64,000 nucleotides of DNA from Actinomycetota bacterium (GCA_020637055.1 JACJWR010000001.1:62001-126000), one strand, 5' to 3'; counted from the first letter of the stretch, positions 33,101-42,328 are shown. Program-made: numbers and translations. Notes: generated by a model from the sequence alone, not told the origin.

Positions 33101-34285
33101 TCACTCCGAGTCGGCGGGCTTCGGCCGCACCTTGCCCAGCGCCACCCTGGCCACCGCACCGGCGCCTTCGGCCTGATACAGATCCCGGGCGTTGGTGAGC
33201 CGGCGCCGCACCGCGGAGTCGCCACCCCGACGACGCCAGCGGCGGCGCCCGGCGGCCGGTTCGGCGCCGAGCAGGCGCACCAGCGCGGCGGCGGAATCCG
33301 GCCACGACATCTGCCCGCGCACATAGCGGTAGCAGAGGTCACCGTGGGCGCGCAGCAACAGCGGGTCGTCGGCGTAGGCGCGCAGTTGGGCAGCCATCAG
33401 ATCGAGCGAGGAGAAGCAGAGCGGGGCGAACTCGGGGTGGGCGCCGGTGTCGAGCGCGAGCGAGGCGGTGCCGAGCGCCTGCGCCTCCACCAGCGGCAGG
33501 TTGCAGCCCTCCCACTTGCTCAAGGTGACGAACACGTCGAGGCCGCGCAGGTACTCCTCCCGTTCGGCGTTGGTGGCGTTGAGGTGGCAGCGGAATCCGG
33601 CCGCGGCCACCCGGGCGGCGTCGGTGTCCGAGCCGCGGCCCATCACTTCCCAGCGGGCGTCGACGAGGCCGTGGCGCTCAGTTGCCAGCCGGCGCAGGTA
33701 CTCCAGCATGTCGTTGCCCTTGTAGCGCGCCTCGCCTTCGCCGAGCCTCATCAACAGGCCCACCCGAAGCGGCGCGTCCGGCGGTCTCGGCGGCAACCAC
33801 TCCTTGGTGCCCAGGTCGCGGATGTGGTCGACACCGTTGGGTATCACCGTCGCGTCCGGCCAACCGATCTCGGAGCGGATGAATTCGCTGATCGCCACCA
33901 CGTCGTCGACGTGGGCGTACACGTGGTCGACCTTGTACTTCTCCCGGCGGGCGCGTTCGGCAGCGTCGTCGAAGAGCACCGCCGGCGGCTCACCGTGTTC
34001 GTAGGCGACGGTGCGCACCTTGCCGCGCAGTGCGGGCAGCACCTCGAAGAACGGGCTGCCGTGGGCCACCACGACGTCTGCGCCGATCCGGTTGGCCAGC
34101 GCCAGCACCGCCTCGGGGGTGGGTTCCACTTCATGCACCGGCAACTGGTCGAACAGGCCGTCGGAGCTGAGGCAGGCCACTTCACATCCGACCCCGAGCC
34201 GTTCCAGTTCCGGGGCAAGCGCGGCGATCACCTCCGGCAGGCCGAATCCGCGCGCCATCACCGGCGCCGCCATCAGGACCTTCAT
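33101..34285 (-). CDS. GT4-type glycosyltransferase
   Basis: A 394-residue GT-B protein. MKVLMAAPVMARGFGLPEVI at the start, VVAHGSPFFEVLPAL, AISEFIRSEIGWPDATVIPN, then GVD, PLRVGLLMRLGEGEARYKGN opening the second domain, and TLSKWEGCNLPLVEAQALG with the E-x7-E motif. The ATG at 34285 overlaps the stop of the preceding GT2 gene by 4 bp. The C-terminal 60 residues are basic (GRRRWRRRGGDSAVRRRL) and may hold the enzyme at the membrane surface. A 100-nt gap separates it from the Wzt gene. The donor is unknown. Confidence 0.88.
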   Translation of the reverse strand: MKVLMAAPVMARGFGLPEVIAALAPELERLGVGCEVACLSSDGLFDQLPVHEVEPTPEAVLALANRIGADVVVAHGSPFFEVLPALRGKVRTVAYEHGEPPAVLFDDAAERARREKYKVDHVYAHVDDVVAISEFIRSEIGWPDATVIPNGVDHIRDLGTKEWLPPRPPDAPLRVGLLMRLGEGEARYKGNDMLEYLRRLATERHGLVDARWEVMGRGSDTDAARVAAAGFRCHLNATNAEREEYLRGLDVFVTLSKWEGCNLPLVEAQALGTASLALDTGAHPEFAPLCFSSLDLMAAQLRAYADDPLLLRAHGDLCYRYVRGQMSWPDSAAALVRLLGAEPAAGRRRWRRRGGDSAVRRRLTNARDLYQAEGAGAVARVALGKVRPKPADSE

Positions 34286-35157
34286 GGCCACACCGCCTCG
34301 ATGTAGGAGCCCCATCGTCGGATGAACAGCCGCCGATCCGGCCAGTTCTCCTCTCCTTTGCGGCGGGTGGCGTTCTCGATGTGCACCACCTCGCCGGCGT
34401 CCACCACCACGACCTCCTGACCCAGCCGGCGGGCGGCCAGGCACAGGTCGACGTCCTGCGCCTCGGCGCGGTAGTGCTCGTCGAATCCGCCGAGTCGGGC
34501 GAAGAGTTCGCTGCGGATCATCAGCGCTGCGCCGGTGACCGCCACAGCGGGCCAGGTGGCACCCGGATTGTGCACCGCCGGCCCCTCGGCGCCGGGGTGG
34601 TAGCAAAGTCCTTTGAGATCGCCGGAGCGGAAGACGTCGAGGCCGAGGTGCTGCACTCGGCCGTCGGGCAGGTCGAGCGCGAGTCCGGCGATCCCCACCC
34701 CCGGGGCATCGACCGCGTCGTAGAGGGCGAGCAGCGGACCGACGTCGGGCAGGATCACGTCGTTGTTGCAGAAGAAGATGTGGTCGTGCATCACCCGGCC
34801 ATTGACGCAGGTGTTGTTGTTGGCCGAGAAGTGATAGCTCAGCCCCTCCACCACGGTGATGGCTCCGGCCAGGTCGGCGTAGCAGGCCAACACCTCCGGG
34901 TCGGTCGAACCGGTGTCGCCGACGATCACCTGCAAACCGAGGCCGCGGGCGGCGAAATCCGACATCCCGGCCACCAACGTGCGCAACAGCGGCACGATCA
35001 GATCCGGGCGGTCGAGGTTGAGGATCACCACGCTCACCCCCGGCTCGTCCCCCACCGCGGGCGCCCAGGTGTCGGCCTCCACGTCCGCGATCCGCTGCAA
35101 TGTGGTGCGGTCGCGGTAGGGCGCGAGCGGGTGATCGGCAGCGCGGGAGACGGGCAT
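34282..35157 (-). CDS. GT2-family glycosyltransferase
   Basis: A 291-residue GT-A enzyme. VSVVILNLDRPDLIVPLLRT opens the fold, VIVGDTGSTDPEVL is the nucleotide-binding Asp region, HIFFCNNDVILPDVGPL carries a D-x-D-equivalent, and GFDEHYRAEAQDVDLCLAAR is the conserved ED-like catalytic motif. The start ATG 35157 is chosen because coding bias begins there; the much longer open frame upstream is the shadow of the next GT2 gene. It probably extends the rhamnose-containing glycan (rhamnosyltransferases often fall in this group). Confidence 0.87.
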   Translation of the reverse strand: MPVSRAADHPLAPYRDRTTLQRIADVEADTWAPAVGDEPGVSVVILNLDRPDLIVPLLRTLVAGMSDFAARGLGLQVIVGDTGSTDPEVLACYADLAGAITVVEGLSYHFSANNNTCVNGRVMHDHIFFCNNDVILPDVGPLLALYDAVDAPGVGIAGLALDLPDGRVQHLGLDVFRSGDLKGLCYHPGAEGPAVHNPGATWPAVAVTGAALMIRSELFARLGGFDEHYRAEAQDVDLCLAARRLGQEVVVVDAGEVVHIENATRRKGEENWPDRRLFIRRWGSYIEAVWP

Positions 35158-35180
35158 GCGGACGAGTCTATAAGCGGCGG

Positions 35181-37139
35181 TCAGACCGCGGTGGTGCCTT
35201 CCGCCAGCCAGGTGGCGAAAGTGACCCGGTCGATCTCGGGTTGGATGAGGTCGCCGTCCTGCACGTATTGGCCGCCGCGCAGGTAGTTGGGGTTGAGGTA
35301 GGGATCCGTGAGCAACTCCGCACCCCATTTGGACTGCATGTAGAACGTCTCGGACAGTTCCACGTTGCGCCGACGGCTCACCGATTCGTAGTGCAGCAGC
35401 ACCGCGTAGGGGGTGTAGACGACCGCCTTGCCCTCGGCCCGCAGCGTGAGGCAGAAGTCCACGTCGCCGTAGCCGTTGGGGACGAACTTCTCGTCCAGCC
35501 CACCGACGGCCTCGTAGTCGCTGGCCGAGACCATCAACGCCGCCCCGGTCACCGCGATCGCCTCGTGCGCCACGTGGGGCAGATCCATGAAGAAGTGGTG
35601 GTTGTTGGGGATGGTCATGGCGGTGTGGTCGGCCACGTGCGCACCGGCACCGACGATGCCGGCGTGCTGAATCCGATCGTCGGGGTAGAGCAGTTTCGCA
35701 CCGACCGCGCCGACGTCGTCGAACTGGGCGTACATCAACATCTGCTCGAGCCAGTCCGGGGTGACCACCTCGGTGTCGTTGTTGAGCAGCACAAGGTACT
35801 CGCCGGTGGCGGCGCGGGCGCCGGCGTTGTTGAGCCGGGCGAAGTTGAAGTAGCCGGGGTCGTAGACCACTTTGACGTTGTAGTCGGAGGCCTGCAGCTT
35901 CTCGTAGTAGGCCACCGTGCGCGGGTCGGTGCTGCCGTTGTCGACGAGCACGACCTCGATGTCCGGATAGGTGCTCTTGGTGAAGATCGATTCGATGCAG
36001 CCGCGCACCAACTCCGGCCGGTCCTTGGTGGGGATCACGATCGACACCGGCGGCAGCGGATCCGGCAGGGCATAACTGAGGCGGTAGTGGTCGGTGAACG
36101 GGTCGATGCTGACCTCCACCGACTTGCCGCGCCGTTCGGCGGCTTGCTGCACCGCGCGCATGCCGTTGATCCGCGAATAGGGCTTGGCCTCGCCGCCCTC
36201 GGCCCCGGCGGTGCTCTCCGGGTGGCTGCGCCATTGGTAGAGCACCAGCGGGATGTGCAGCACGTCGGTGTCGGCCGCGTCGACCGCGCGCAGCATCAGG
36301 TCGTGGTCCTGGGCGCCTTCGAACCCCTCCCGGAATCCGCCGATGCGGAGCAGCAACTCCCGGCTGTAGACCGACAGGTGGTTGGTGTAGTTGGTGCCGA
36401 CGTGCAGGTACCAGGACCAGTCCGGTTTGAACCACGAGTTGTGCAGCAGCTCGCCCTCCGGGCCCACCACACGTTCATCGCTGTACATCACCTGCGGTAC
36501 TTCGCCGGCGGTCTTGTAGCGGGTGTTGATCGCCTTGACCACCTCGGCAAGCGACTGCGGGTACAGCCGGTCGTCGTGGTCGAGGAAGGTGACGTAGTCG
36601 CCGTCGGCCATGTGGAGCGCGGTGTTCGAGGCGGCCGAGATGTGTCGGTTCTGCTGGTGGACCACCACCTTCACCCGATCCGGGTGGGCAGCGCGGAACT
36701 CCTCGATCACGGCGGTGACGGCCGGATCGTCGGAGGCGTCGTCGACGATGCAGGCCTGCCAGTTGGGGTAGACCTGCAGCGCGATGCTGCTGAGCGCTTC
36801 ACGCAGATAGCGCGGTTTGGGCCGGTACACCGGCACGATCACGCTGATGGTGGGCTGCAGCGGCAGCGTGGCGACGTGTTTGCGGAGGTGGTCGTAATAG
36901 GAGCGGAGCATCTGCGCGTGGATGGCGGTGGCGTCGACGTCCGGATCGGGTTGGGTGCGCACGTAGTGGTCCACCCGCTCGGCGAACCGGAGCAGTTTGT
37001 GCGCGCCGCGCAGTTGCAGGTCAGCCACCCGCCGCGCCTTCCGGGCGCTGCCGGGGCGGGCCATCATCCGGGAGAACGCCGACTTCGCCCGAGCCTTCGC
37101 CGGTGGGTCGGCCGCAGGCACGTCGAGCGAATCGGTCAC
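35181..37139 (-). CDS. Large glycosyltransferase with two GT2 domains
   Basis: A 652-residue protein with an N-terminal basic linker and two GT-A domains. Domain 1 begins ISVIVPVYRPKPRYLREALS (near residue 98), with ACIVDDASDDP and YVTFLDHDDRLYP. Domain 2 begins VSIVIPTKDRPELVRGCIES (near 365), with VVLVDNGSTDP, YLVLLNNDTEVVTPDWLEQM and VPNGYGDVDFCLTLRAEG. Both keep the acidic nucleotide-binding residues, so it could form two different linkages, as polymerising transferases do. A shorter-spaced relative lies at 54308-56158. It starts at GTG 37139, 30 nt after the permease stop. Confidence 0.9.
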   Translation of the reverse strand: MTDSLDVPAADPPAKARAKSAFSRMMARPGSARKARRVADLQLRGAHKLLRFAERVDHYVRTQPDPDVDATAIHAQMLRSYYDHLRKHVATLPLQPTISVIVPVYRPKPRYLREALSSIALQVYPNWQACIVDDASDDPAVTAVIEEFRAAHPDRVKVVVHQQNRHISAASNTALHMADGDYVTFLDHDDRLYPQSLAEVVKAINTRYKTAGEVPQVMYSDERVVGPEGELLHNSWFKPDWSWYLHVGTNYTNHLSVYSRELLLRIGGFREGFEGAQDHDLMLRAVDAADTDVLHIPLVLYQWRSHPESTAGAEGGEAKPYSRINGMRAVQQAAERRGKSVEVSIDPFTDHYRLSYALPDPLPPVSIVIPTKDRPELVRGCIESIFTKSTYPDIEVVLVDNGSTDPRTVAYYEKLQASDYNVKVVYDPGYFNFARLNNAGARAATGEYLVLLNNDTEVVTPDWLEQMLMYAQFDDVGAVGAKLLYPDDRIQHAGIVGAGAHVADHTAMTIPNNHHFFMDLPHVAHEAIAVTGAALMVSASDYEAVGGLDEKFVPNGYGDVDFCLTLRAEGKAVVYTPYAVLLHYESVSRRRNVELSETFYMQSKWGAELLTDPYLNPNYLRGGQYVQDGDLIQPEIDRVTFATWLAEGTTAV

Positions 37140-37169
37140 GGCGACAGCATAGCCGGGGCGGTCGGAGGG

Positions 37170-37994
37170 CTAGACGGCTTCGCCGATGTCCTGGCCCTTG
37201 CGCAGGTAGACGAACCAGGCCAGCAGCGCCGCGCCAACCGTCCAGGCGGTGAGCGCGAGCATGTTCTTGCCGGAGGGCAGGGCAAGGTCGTAGAGCAGGT
37301 TGCGGAACGCGACGATGTATTCGGCCACCGGGTTCGCCGCCATCACGGCCCGGATCGGGATGCCGTTCCACTCCTCGGGCACCTGGTCGAGCGGATAAAG
37401 GATCGGGCTGAGGAAGAACAGCAACTGGATCACCACGCCGGTGATCTGCTGCAGGTCACGGGCGTAGACGTTGAGCACGCTCAGGATGATCGACACCGAC
37501 AGCGTGAAGATGAAGAACATCAACAGCAGGAAGGGGAACAACAGCCAGGTCAGGCCTACGTTGCCCACCACGATCAGCACCACCAGCAGGATGCCGTACT
37601 CCACCAGCGACTGGGTGCTCGCCGCGATCGCGGTCCCCATCACCGGCACGTAGGACGGGATGTAGATCTTCTGCAGCAGGTTGCCGGCGCTGAGCAGGCT
37701 CGGCATGGCCAGCGTGACGCCGTTGCCGAAGAACGAATAGGTGACGATACCGACGAGCAGCCAGATCACATAGATGCCGGGTTCGCCGTTGCCGAACGGC
37801 GGCGGCACCGCCCGGAAGATGATCGAGAACACCGCGGAGTAGATCAGCAGGGTCGCCAGCGGCAGCATCAGCGACCACAACCAGCCGAGGAACGTGCCGC
37901 GGAAACGCGCCTTCAGGTCGCGCCGGGCGAAGTTCCAGATCAGTCCGCGATACATCCACGGGTTGCCCCTGGTGGAGCGGGTGATGGAGCTCAC
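37170..37994 (-). CDS. wzm: Polysaccharide ABC transporter permease (Wzm type)
   Basis: A 274-residue membrane protein. After a basic cytoplasmic start containing IWNFARRDLKARFRGTFLGW, the conserved ABC2 export motif, six hydrophobic segments follow. Among them are LLQKIYIPSYVPVMGTAIAA and LLFFLSPILYPLDQVPEEW, typical of Wzm/TagG/RfbD. It forms the channel through which Wzt-type ATPases export complete glycan chains. The GTG at 37994 overlaps the rmlA stop by 4 bp. It is the only such permease in the window, although two Wzt-like ATPases flank it. Confidence 0.93.
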   Translation of the reverse strand: MSSITRSTRGNPWMYRGLIWNFARRDLKARFRGTFLGWLWSLMLPLATLLIYSAVFSIIFRAVPPPFGNGEPGIYVIWLLVGIVTYSFFGNGVTLAMPSLLSAGNLLQKIYIPSYVPVMGTAIAASTQSLVEYGILLVVLIVVGNVGLTWLLFPFLLLMFFIFTLSVSIILSVLNVYARDLQQITGVVIQLLFFLSPILYPLDQVPEEWNGIPIRAVMAANPVAEYIVAFRNLLYDLALPSGKNMLALTAWTVGAALLAWFVYLRKGQDIGEAV

Positions 37995-38881
37995 GAACCA
38001 GACCTCGTACTTTCCCGGGACTCGGCCAGCAGGCCTTCCAGATAGGCGCCGTAGCCGCTCTTGAGCAGCGGCTCGGCCAGCGCGGCGAGTTGATCGTCGT
38101 CGATCCACCCCTGACGCCAGGCGATCTCCTCCACGCAGCCCACCTTGGTGCCCTGCCGCTTCTCCAGCACGCGCACGTATTCGCCGGCGTCGTGCAAGGT
38201 CTCGAAGGATCCGGTGTCGAGCCAGGCGGTGCCGCGGGGCAACACCGAGACACGCAGCCGGCCCTGGCGCAGGTACTCCTCGTTGACCGCGGTGATCTCC
38301 AGTTCGCCGCGGGCCGACGGGGTGATTCCGGCGGCCACGTCGACGACGTCGGCGGAGTAGAAGTACAGGCCCGGGACGGCGTAGTTGCTCTTGGGCTGGG
38401 TCGGCTTCTCCACCAGCGAGAGCACGGTGCCGTCCTCGGCGAACTCCACCACCCCGTAGTCCTTGGGGTTGGCCACCCGGTAGGCGAACACGTGCCCGCC
38501 GTCCGGATTCGTCAGATCCGACAGCCGGGTGCCCAGCCCGACGCCGTGGAAGATGTTGTCCCCGAGCACCAGCGCGGCCGCGTCGCCGGCGAGGAAGTCC
38601 TTGCCCAGGATGAATGCCTGGGCCAAGCCCTCCGGCCGCGGTTGCACGATGTACTCGAACTCGACGCCGAGTTCGGATCCGTCCCCGAGCAGCCGCTGGA
38701 AACTCGGCTGGTCCTCCTCGGTGGTGATGATGAGGATCTCCCGCAGGCCAGCCGCCATGAGCGTGCCCACCGGGTAGTGGATCATCGGCTTGTCGAACAC
38801 CGGCAGCAGTTGTTTGGAGACGCCCCGGGTGATCGGCCACAGCCGCGAACCGGTGCCCCCGGCCAACACAATTCCCTTCAC
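37991..38881 (-). CDS. rmlA: Glucose-1-phosphate thymidylyltransferase
   Basis: A 296-residue nucleotidyltransferase. MKGIVLAGGTGSRLWPITRG is the dTTP-binding loop, VSKQLLPVFDKPMIHYPVGT the signature, LVLGDNIFHG carries the metal-binding Asp, and GLYFYSADVV and AWLDTGSFETLHDAGEY are typical of RmlA. It makes dTDP-glucose, the first step of dTDP-L-rhamnose synthesis. The GTG at 38881 is the likely start; the open frame upstream is an artefact. It stands in the opposite direction from rmlB and rmlD, which lie beyond the ABC gene, and is coupled to the permease gene. Confidence 0.96.
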   Translation of the reverse strand: MKGIVLAGGTGSRLWPITRGVSKQLLPVFDKPMIHYPVGTLMAAGLREILIITTEEDQPSFQRLLGDGSELGVEFEYIVQPRPEGLAQAFILGKDFLAGDAAALVLGDNIFHGVGLGTRLSDLTNPDGGHVFAYRVANPKDYGVVEFAEDGTVLSLVEKPTQPKSNYAVPGLYFYSADVVDVAAGITPSARGELEITAVNEEYLRQGRLRVSVLPRGTAWLDTGSFETLHDAGEYVRVLEKRQGTKVGCVEEIAWRQGWIDDDQLAALAEPLLKSGYGAYLEGLLAESRESTRSGS

Positions 38882-38940
38882 AGTGCGCAGCCTAGCCCGC
38901 TGCGGTCGGCGGGTCGGTGAGCGGCGCGGGTGGTGATCAC

Positions 38941-40239
38941 CTAGGAGGCTGCGGCCGGCGGAGCCGAGGCGAACCCCACCTCGGCCGTCGGCTCGGCTGG
39001 CTCGCCCAGGGCCTCGAGCACGGCCGGATCGAGCTCGGCCTCGGCCCGCCGCCAACCGCCGGAGAGTCGCACCAGGCCGTTCGGGATAGTGCCGCCGTTG
39101 CGCACCGTGAGATCGAACTGGCGGTCGACGAGGTCGATGAAACGGGTCCGCGTGACCACTGCCGTGGAGACCGAATAGTTGCCCGGCGACAACGGCATCG
39201 CATCCAGCGTGAATTCCACCATGCCGGCGCCCACCGGCACCGTCTCATGCCCCTGCTCCGCGCTGGTGGCACCGGCCACGTTGATGTTCGAGCCGTTGAA
39301 GAAGTTCAGTCCGAACACCACGTCGGACATCTCCTTGCGCGCGATGTAGGTCATCCGGATCGAACAGGCCTCGCCGTTGACCAGGAACGGCGTGGGCCGG
39401 CCGTCGCCGTCGAGGTATTCGATGCCCGTCACCAGGATCTCGCCGGTGCCGCGCCGGCTCAGACCGAAGTGTTGGGTGCTGTTGAGTCCGATCTTGGCCG
39501 CCTCGGCCTCGTTGACCCGCTTGAGGTAGGCATCCACCACGTCGCGGGCGACGCCCACCTCCTGCACCTCGCCGTGGTCGAGCCACATCGCCTGGTCGCA
39601 CATCTCGGACACGATGCTCAAGGCGTGCGACACGATGATCACGGTCGAGCCGCGGGAGCGCAGGTCGGCGATGAAGTCGAAGCACTTGCGCTGGAAGTCT
39701 TCGTCGCCCACCGCGATGACCTCGTCGATCACGAGCACCTCGGGGTCCACCTTCACCGCGATGGCGAAGCCGAGCCGCACGTACATACCCGACGAGTAGG
39801 TCTTGACCGGGGAGTCGATGAAGTCGGCGATGCCGGCGAAGTCGATGATCTCCTCGGTCTGCTGCTCGATCTGCTTGCTGGACATGCCGAGGATCGAACC
39901 GTTGAGCGCGATGTTCTCGCGGCCGGTGAGTTCCGGGTGGAATCCGGCACCGAGTTCGAGCAGCGCCGACATCCGGCCGTTGACGTGCACGAATCCGGCG
40001 GTGGGCCGATAGATTCCGGCCACGACCTTGAGCGCGGTGGACTTGCCGGAGCCGTTGTGGCCGATGATGCCGAACATCGAACCGCGGGGAACCTCGAAGG
40101 ACGCATCGCGCAGCGCCCAGAACTCCTGGGCCTTGGGCGCCTTGCCTCGCACGAACCGTTCTTTCATCGCCGTGCGACGCTCGCGCTGGAGGCGGAATCG
40201 CTTGGAGAGGTTCTCCGCCCGCACCGCGACATCGGTCAT
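38941..40239 (-). CDS. wzt: Polysaccharide ABC transporter ATPase, Wzt type (copy 2)
   Basis: A 432-residue protein with the same layout as copy 1: IIGHNGSGKSTALK, VKTYSSGMYVRLGFAIAV, VLVIDEVIAVGD and IIVSHALS. It has a C-terminal Wzt_C-like beta domain from about residue 255. The first 245 residues are very similar to copy 1, while the C-terminal domains are clearly different, so the two would recognise different glycan ends. It lies nearest the permease (two genes away) and is the more likely primary partner. The ATG at 40239 is 170 bp from the divergent rmlB. Confidence 0.95.
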   Translation of the reverse strand: MTDVAVRAENLSKRFRLQRERRTAMKERFVRGKAPKAQEFWALRDASFEVPRGSMFGIIGHNGSGKSTALKVVAGIYRPTAGFVHVNGRMSALLELGAGFHPELTGRENIALNGSILGMSSKQIEQQTEEIIDFAGIADFIDSPVKTYSSGMYVRLGFAIAVKVDPEVLVIDEVIAVGDEDFQRKCFDFIADLRSRGSTVIIVSHALSIVSEMCDQAMWLDHGEVQEVGVARDVVDAYLKRVNEAEAAKIGLNSTQHFGLSRRGTGEILVTGIEYLDGDGRPTPFLVNGEACSIRMTYIARKEMSDVVFGLNFFNGSNINVAGATSAEQGHETVPVGAGMVEFTLDAMPLSPGNYSVSTAVVTRTRFIDLVDRQFDLTVRNGGTIPNGLVRLSGGWRRAEAELDPAVLEALGEPAEPTAEVGFASAPPAAAS

Positions 40240-40301
40240 CGCGGCACCGGACCGTGTCGTGTTTCACTCACGCGTGCAACTGTAACCCGAGGCCGTCCCC
40301 G

Positions 40302-40307
40302 TAGACT
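40302..40307 (+). promoter_or_regulatory. Possible -10 element for rmlB
   Basis: TAGACT in the 169-bp divergent region between the Wzt gene and rmlB matches the actinobacterial -10 consensus TANNNT. It is about 100 bp before the rmlB start. No strong -35 hexamer is seen (TGTAAC at 40281 is 15 nt upstream). A weak visual call. Confidence 0.3.
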
Positions 40308-40408
40308 GGCAGCCGTCGAGTGGGTGTGGCCGCGTCGTCGGCGCTTGCGTGCGCCGGTCCGGTCCCGACCACCATCGCCCCTCCAACCATCTACGAAAGG
40401 GTGTGCGC

Positions 40409-41398
40409 GTGCGCATTCTGGTCACCGGTGCCGCCGGGTTCATCGGCTCCAACTTCGCCCGCCGGATGCTGCAGGGTTCCTACCCCGCGTTCGCCGACGC
40501 CGACGTGACGGTGCTCGACAAGTTGACCTATGCGGGCAACATCGCCAACCTCGACCCCGTCGCCGACTCGCCCCGCTACCGATTCGTCGAAGGTGACATC
40601 TGCGATGCGGCGCTGCTCGCCGACGTGATGCCCGGCCACGACGCGGTGGTGCACTTCGCCGCCGAATCGCACGTGGATCGCAGCATCACCGGCGCCGCCG
40701 ACTTCGTGCTGACGAACGTGCTGGGCACCCAGCAACTGCTGCAGGCGGCGCTGAACGCCGACGTCGACAGGTTCGTGCACGTCTCCACCGACGAGGTGTA
40801 CGGCTCGATCGAATCGGGATCCTGGCCGGAGGACTGGCCGCTGCAGCCGAACTCGCCGTACTCCGCGTCGAAGGCGGGCTCGGATCTGATCGCCCGCTCC
40901 TATGCGCGCACCTTCGGCATGGACGTGCGCATCACTCGCTGCTCCAACAACTACGGCCCCTACCAGTTCCCGGAGAAGGTCATCCCGCTGTTCGTCACCA
41001 ACCTGATGGACGGCCTGCCGGTGCCGCTGTACGGCGAGGGCAACAACGTGCGGGATTGGCTGCACGTGGACGACCACTGCAACGGGATCCAACTCGTGCT
41101 CGACGGCGGCCGGGCCGGCGAGGTCTACAACATCGGCGGCGGCACCGAACTGACGAACAAAGAACTGACTTTCATGATCCTCGAGGCGATGGGGGCCGGC
41201 GAGGAGATGGTGAAGCGAGTGGCGGACCGCAAGGGCCACGACCTGCGCTACTCGGTGGACATCTCCAAGATCTCCGCCGAGTTGGGCTACGCACCGGCGG
41301 TGCCGTTCGAGCAAGGGCTGGCGGAGACCATCGAGTGGTACCAGACCAACGAAGACTGGTGGCGGCCGCTCAAGGCCAACACCCCGGCGGCACGGTAG
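40409..41398 (+). CDS. rmlB: dTDP-glucose 4,6-dehydratase
   Basis: A 329-residue extended SDR enzyme. RILVTGAAGFIGSNFARRML is the NAD-binding motif, VHFAAESHVDRSI is the family signature, STDEVYGS holds the Thr-Asp-Glu triad, and YSASKAGSDLIARSY holds Tyr-x3-Lys. TRCSNNYGPYQFPEKVIPLF is diagnostic for RmlB. It forms the 4-keto-6-deoxy intermediate of dTDP-rhamnose. GTG 40409 follows AAAGGG; an in-frame GTG at 40403 is the alternative. The stop is 12 nt before rmlD, so the two are an operon. Confidence 0.96.
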   Translation: MRILVTGAAGFIGSNFARRMLQGSYPAFADADVTVLDKLTYAGNIANLDPVADSPRYRFVEGDICDAALLADVMPGHDAVVHFAAESHVDRSITGAADFVLTNVLGTQQLLQAALNADVDRFVHVSTDEVYGSIESGSWPEDWPLQPNSPYSASKAGSDLIARSYARTFGMDVRITRCSNNYGPYQFPEKVIPLFVTNLMDGLPVPLYGEGNNVRDWLHVDDHCNGIQLVLDGGRAGEVYNIGGGTELTNKELTFMILEAMGAGEEMVKRVADRKGHDLRYSVDISKISAELGYAPAVPFEQGLAETIEWYQTNEDWWRPLKANTPAAR

Positions 41399-41410
41399 GA
41401 GGTTCGGACG

Positions 41411-42289
41411 GTGGCGCGCTGGCTGGTGGTGGGTGCGAACGGGCAACTCGGGCACGACTTGATGGAGGTGCTGCCTGCGGCTGGACACGAGGCTGTCGGT
41501 ATGGATCTGCCGGAGATCGACATCACCGATGCCGACTCGGTGGCGGCGGCGCTCGACTCCGAGCTCGGGCCCTTCGATGTGGTGGTGAACGCGGCCGCCT
41601 ACACCGCGGTGGACGCTGCGGAATCCGACGAGGCCACCGCGCTGAAGGTCAACGGCGACGGCCCTGCCGTGCTCGCCGCAGCTGTGGCCGCCCGGCCGGG
41701 CATGCGTCTGGTGCAGGTGAGCACCGACTATGTCTTCGACGGGACGGCGACCGAGCCGTACGCCGAGGATGCCCCGATGGCGCCCGCCTCGGCCTACGGT
41801 CGGACCAAAGCGGCCGGTGAGACCGCGGTGCTGGAGGCGCTCCCGGATCGGGGGTACGTGGTGCGCACCGCGTGGCTGTACGGCGCGAACGGGGCCAACT
41901 TCGTCAAGACCATGCTGCGGCTGGCCGACCAGCGGGAGACCCTCGCGGTGGTGGACGACCAACGCGGGCAACCCACCTGGAGCCGCGACCTGGCGGTGGC
42001 GATCGAAGCCCTGGTCTCGTCCGGGGCACCAGCCGGGGTGTACCACGGCACGTCGAGCGGGGAGACCACCTGGTTCGGCTTCACCAGGGAGATCTTCCGC
42101 TTGGCCGGATTGGACCCCGAGCGAGTGGAGCCGACCACCACCGAAGCCTTCCCGCGACCCGCTCCCCGCCCGGCCTACAGCGTGCTGGGCCACGAGCGTT
42201 GGGCCACGGTCGGGTTGCCTGCGATCCGCGGCTGGGACGCCGCACTCGCCGAGGCGCTGCCGCTGATCATGGCCGCAGAACAGAGCTAG
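41411..42289 (+). CDS. rmlD: dTDP-4-dehydrorhamnose reductase
   Basis: A 292-residue SDR enzyme. WLVVGANGQLGHDLMEVL is the nucleotide-binding loop, VVNAAAYTAVDAAES is the RmlD signature, VSTDYVFDGT gives the catalytic Thr/Ser, and SAYGRTKAAGE gives Tyr-x3-Lys. It reduces the 4-keto group to give dTDP-L-rhamnose. The GTG start at 41411 has a perfect AGGAGG at 41397-41402 that overlaps the rmlB stop region. The gene is convergent with an AbiEi/DUF559-type gene 40 bp away. rmlC is separate at 48.8-49.4 kb. Confidence 0.95.
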   Translation: MARWLVVGANGQLGHDLMEVLPAAGHEAVGMDLPEIDITDADSVAAALDSELGPFDVVVNAAAYTAVDAAESDEATALKVNGDGPAVLAAAVAARPGMRLVQVSTDYVFDGTATEPYAEDAPMAPASAYGRTKAAGETAVLEALPDRGYVVRTAWLYGANGANFVKTMLRLADQRETLAVVDDQRGQPTWSRDLAVAIEALVSSGAPAGVYHGTSSGETTWFGFTREIFRLAGLDPERVEPTTTEAFPRPAPRPAYSVLGHERWATVGLPAIRGWDAALAEALPLIMAAEQS

Positions 42290-42328
42290 CGCGCGCGGGG
42301 TCGGCGCGGTGTGGCGCCGGGGGCGAGC

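Noticed and set aside
35100..38045. A 981-codon open frame on the plus strand
   Set aside because: It runs antisense through the GT2 and permease genes. Its length comes from the high-GC, G/C-ending codons of the real genes; its translation is His/Val/Asp-rich without any domain.
40391..42193. A 600-codon minus-strand frame
   Set aside because: Antisense to rmlB and rmlD, which have full catalytic motifs.
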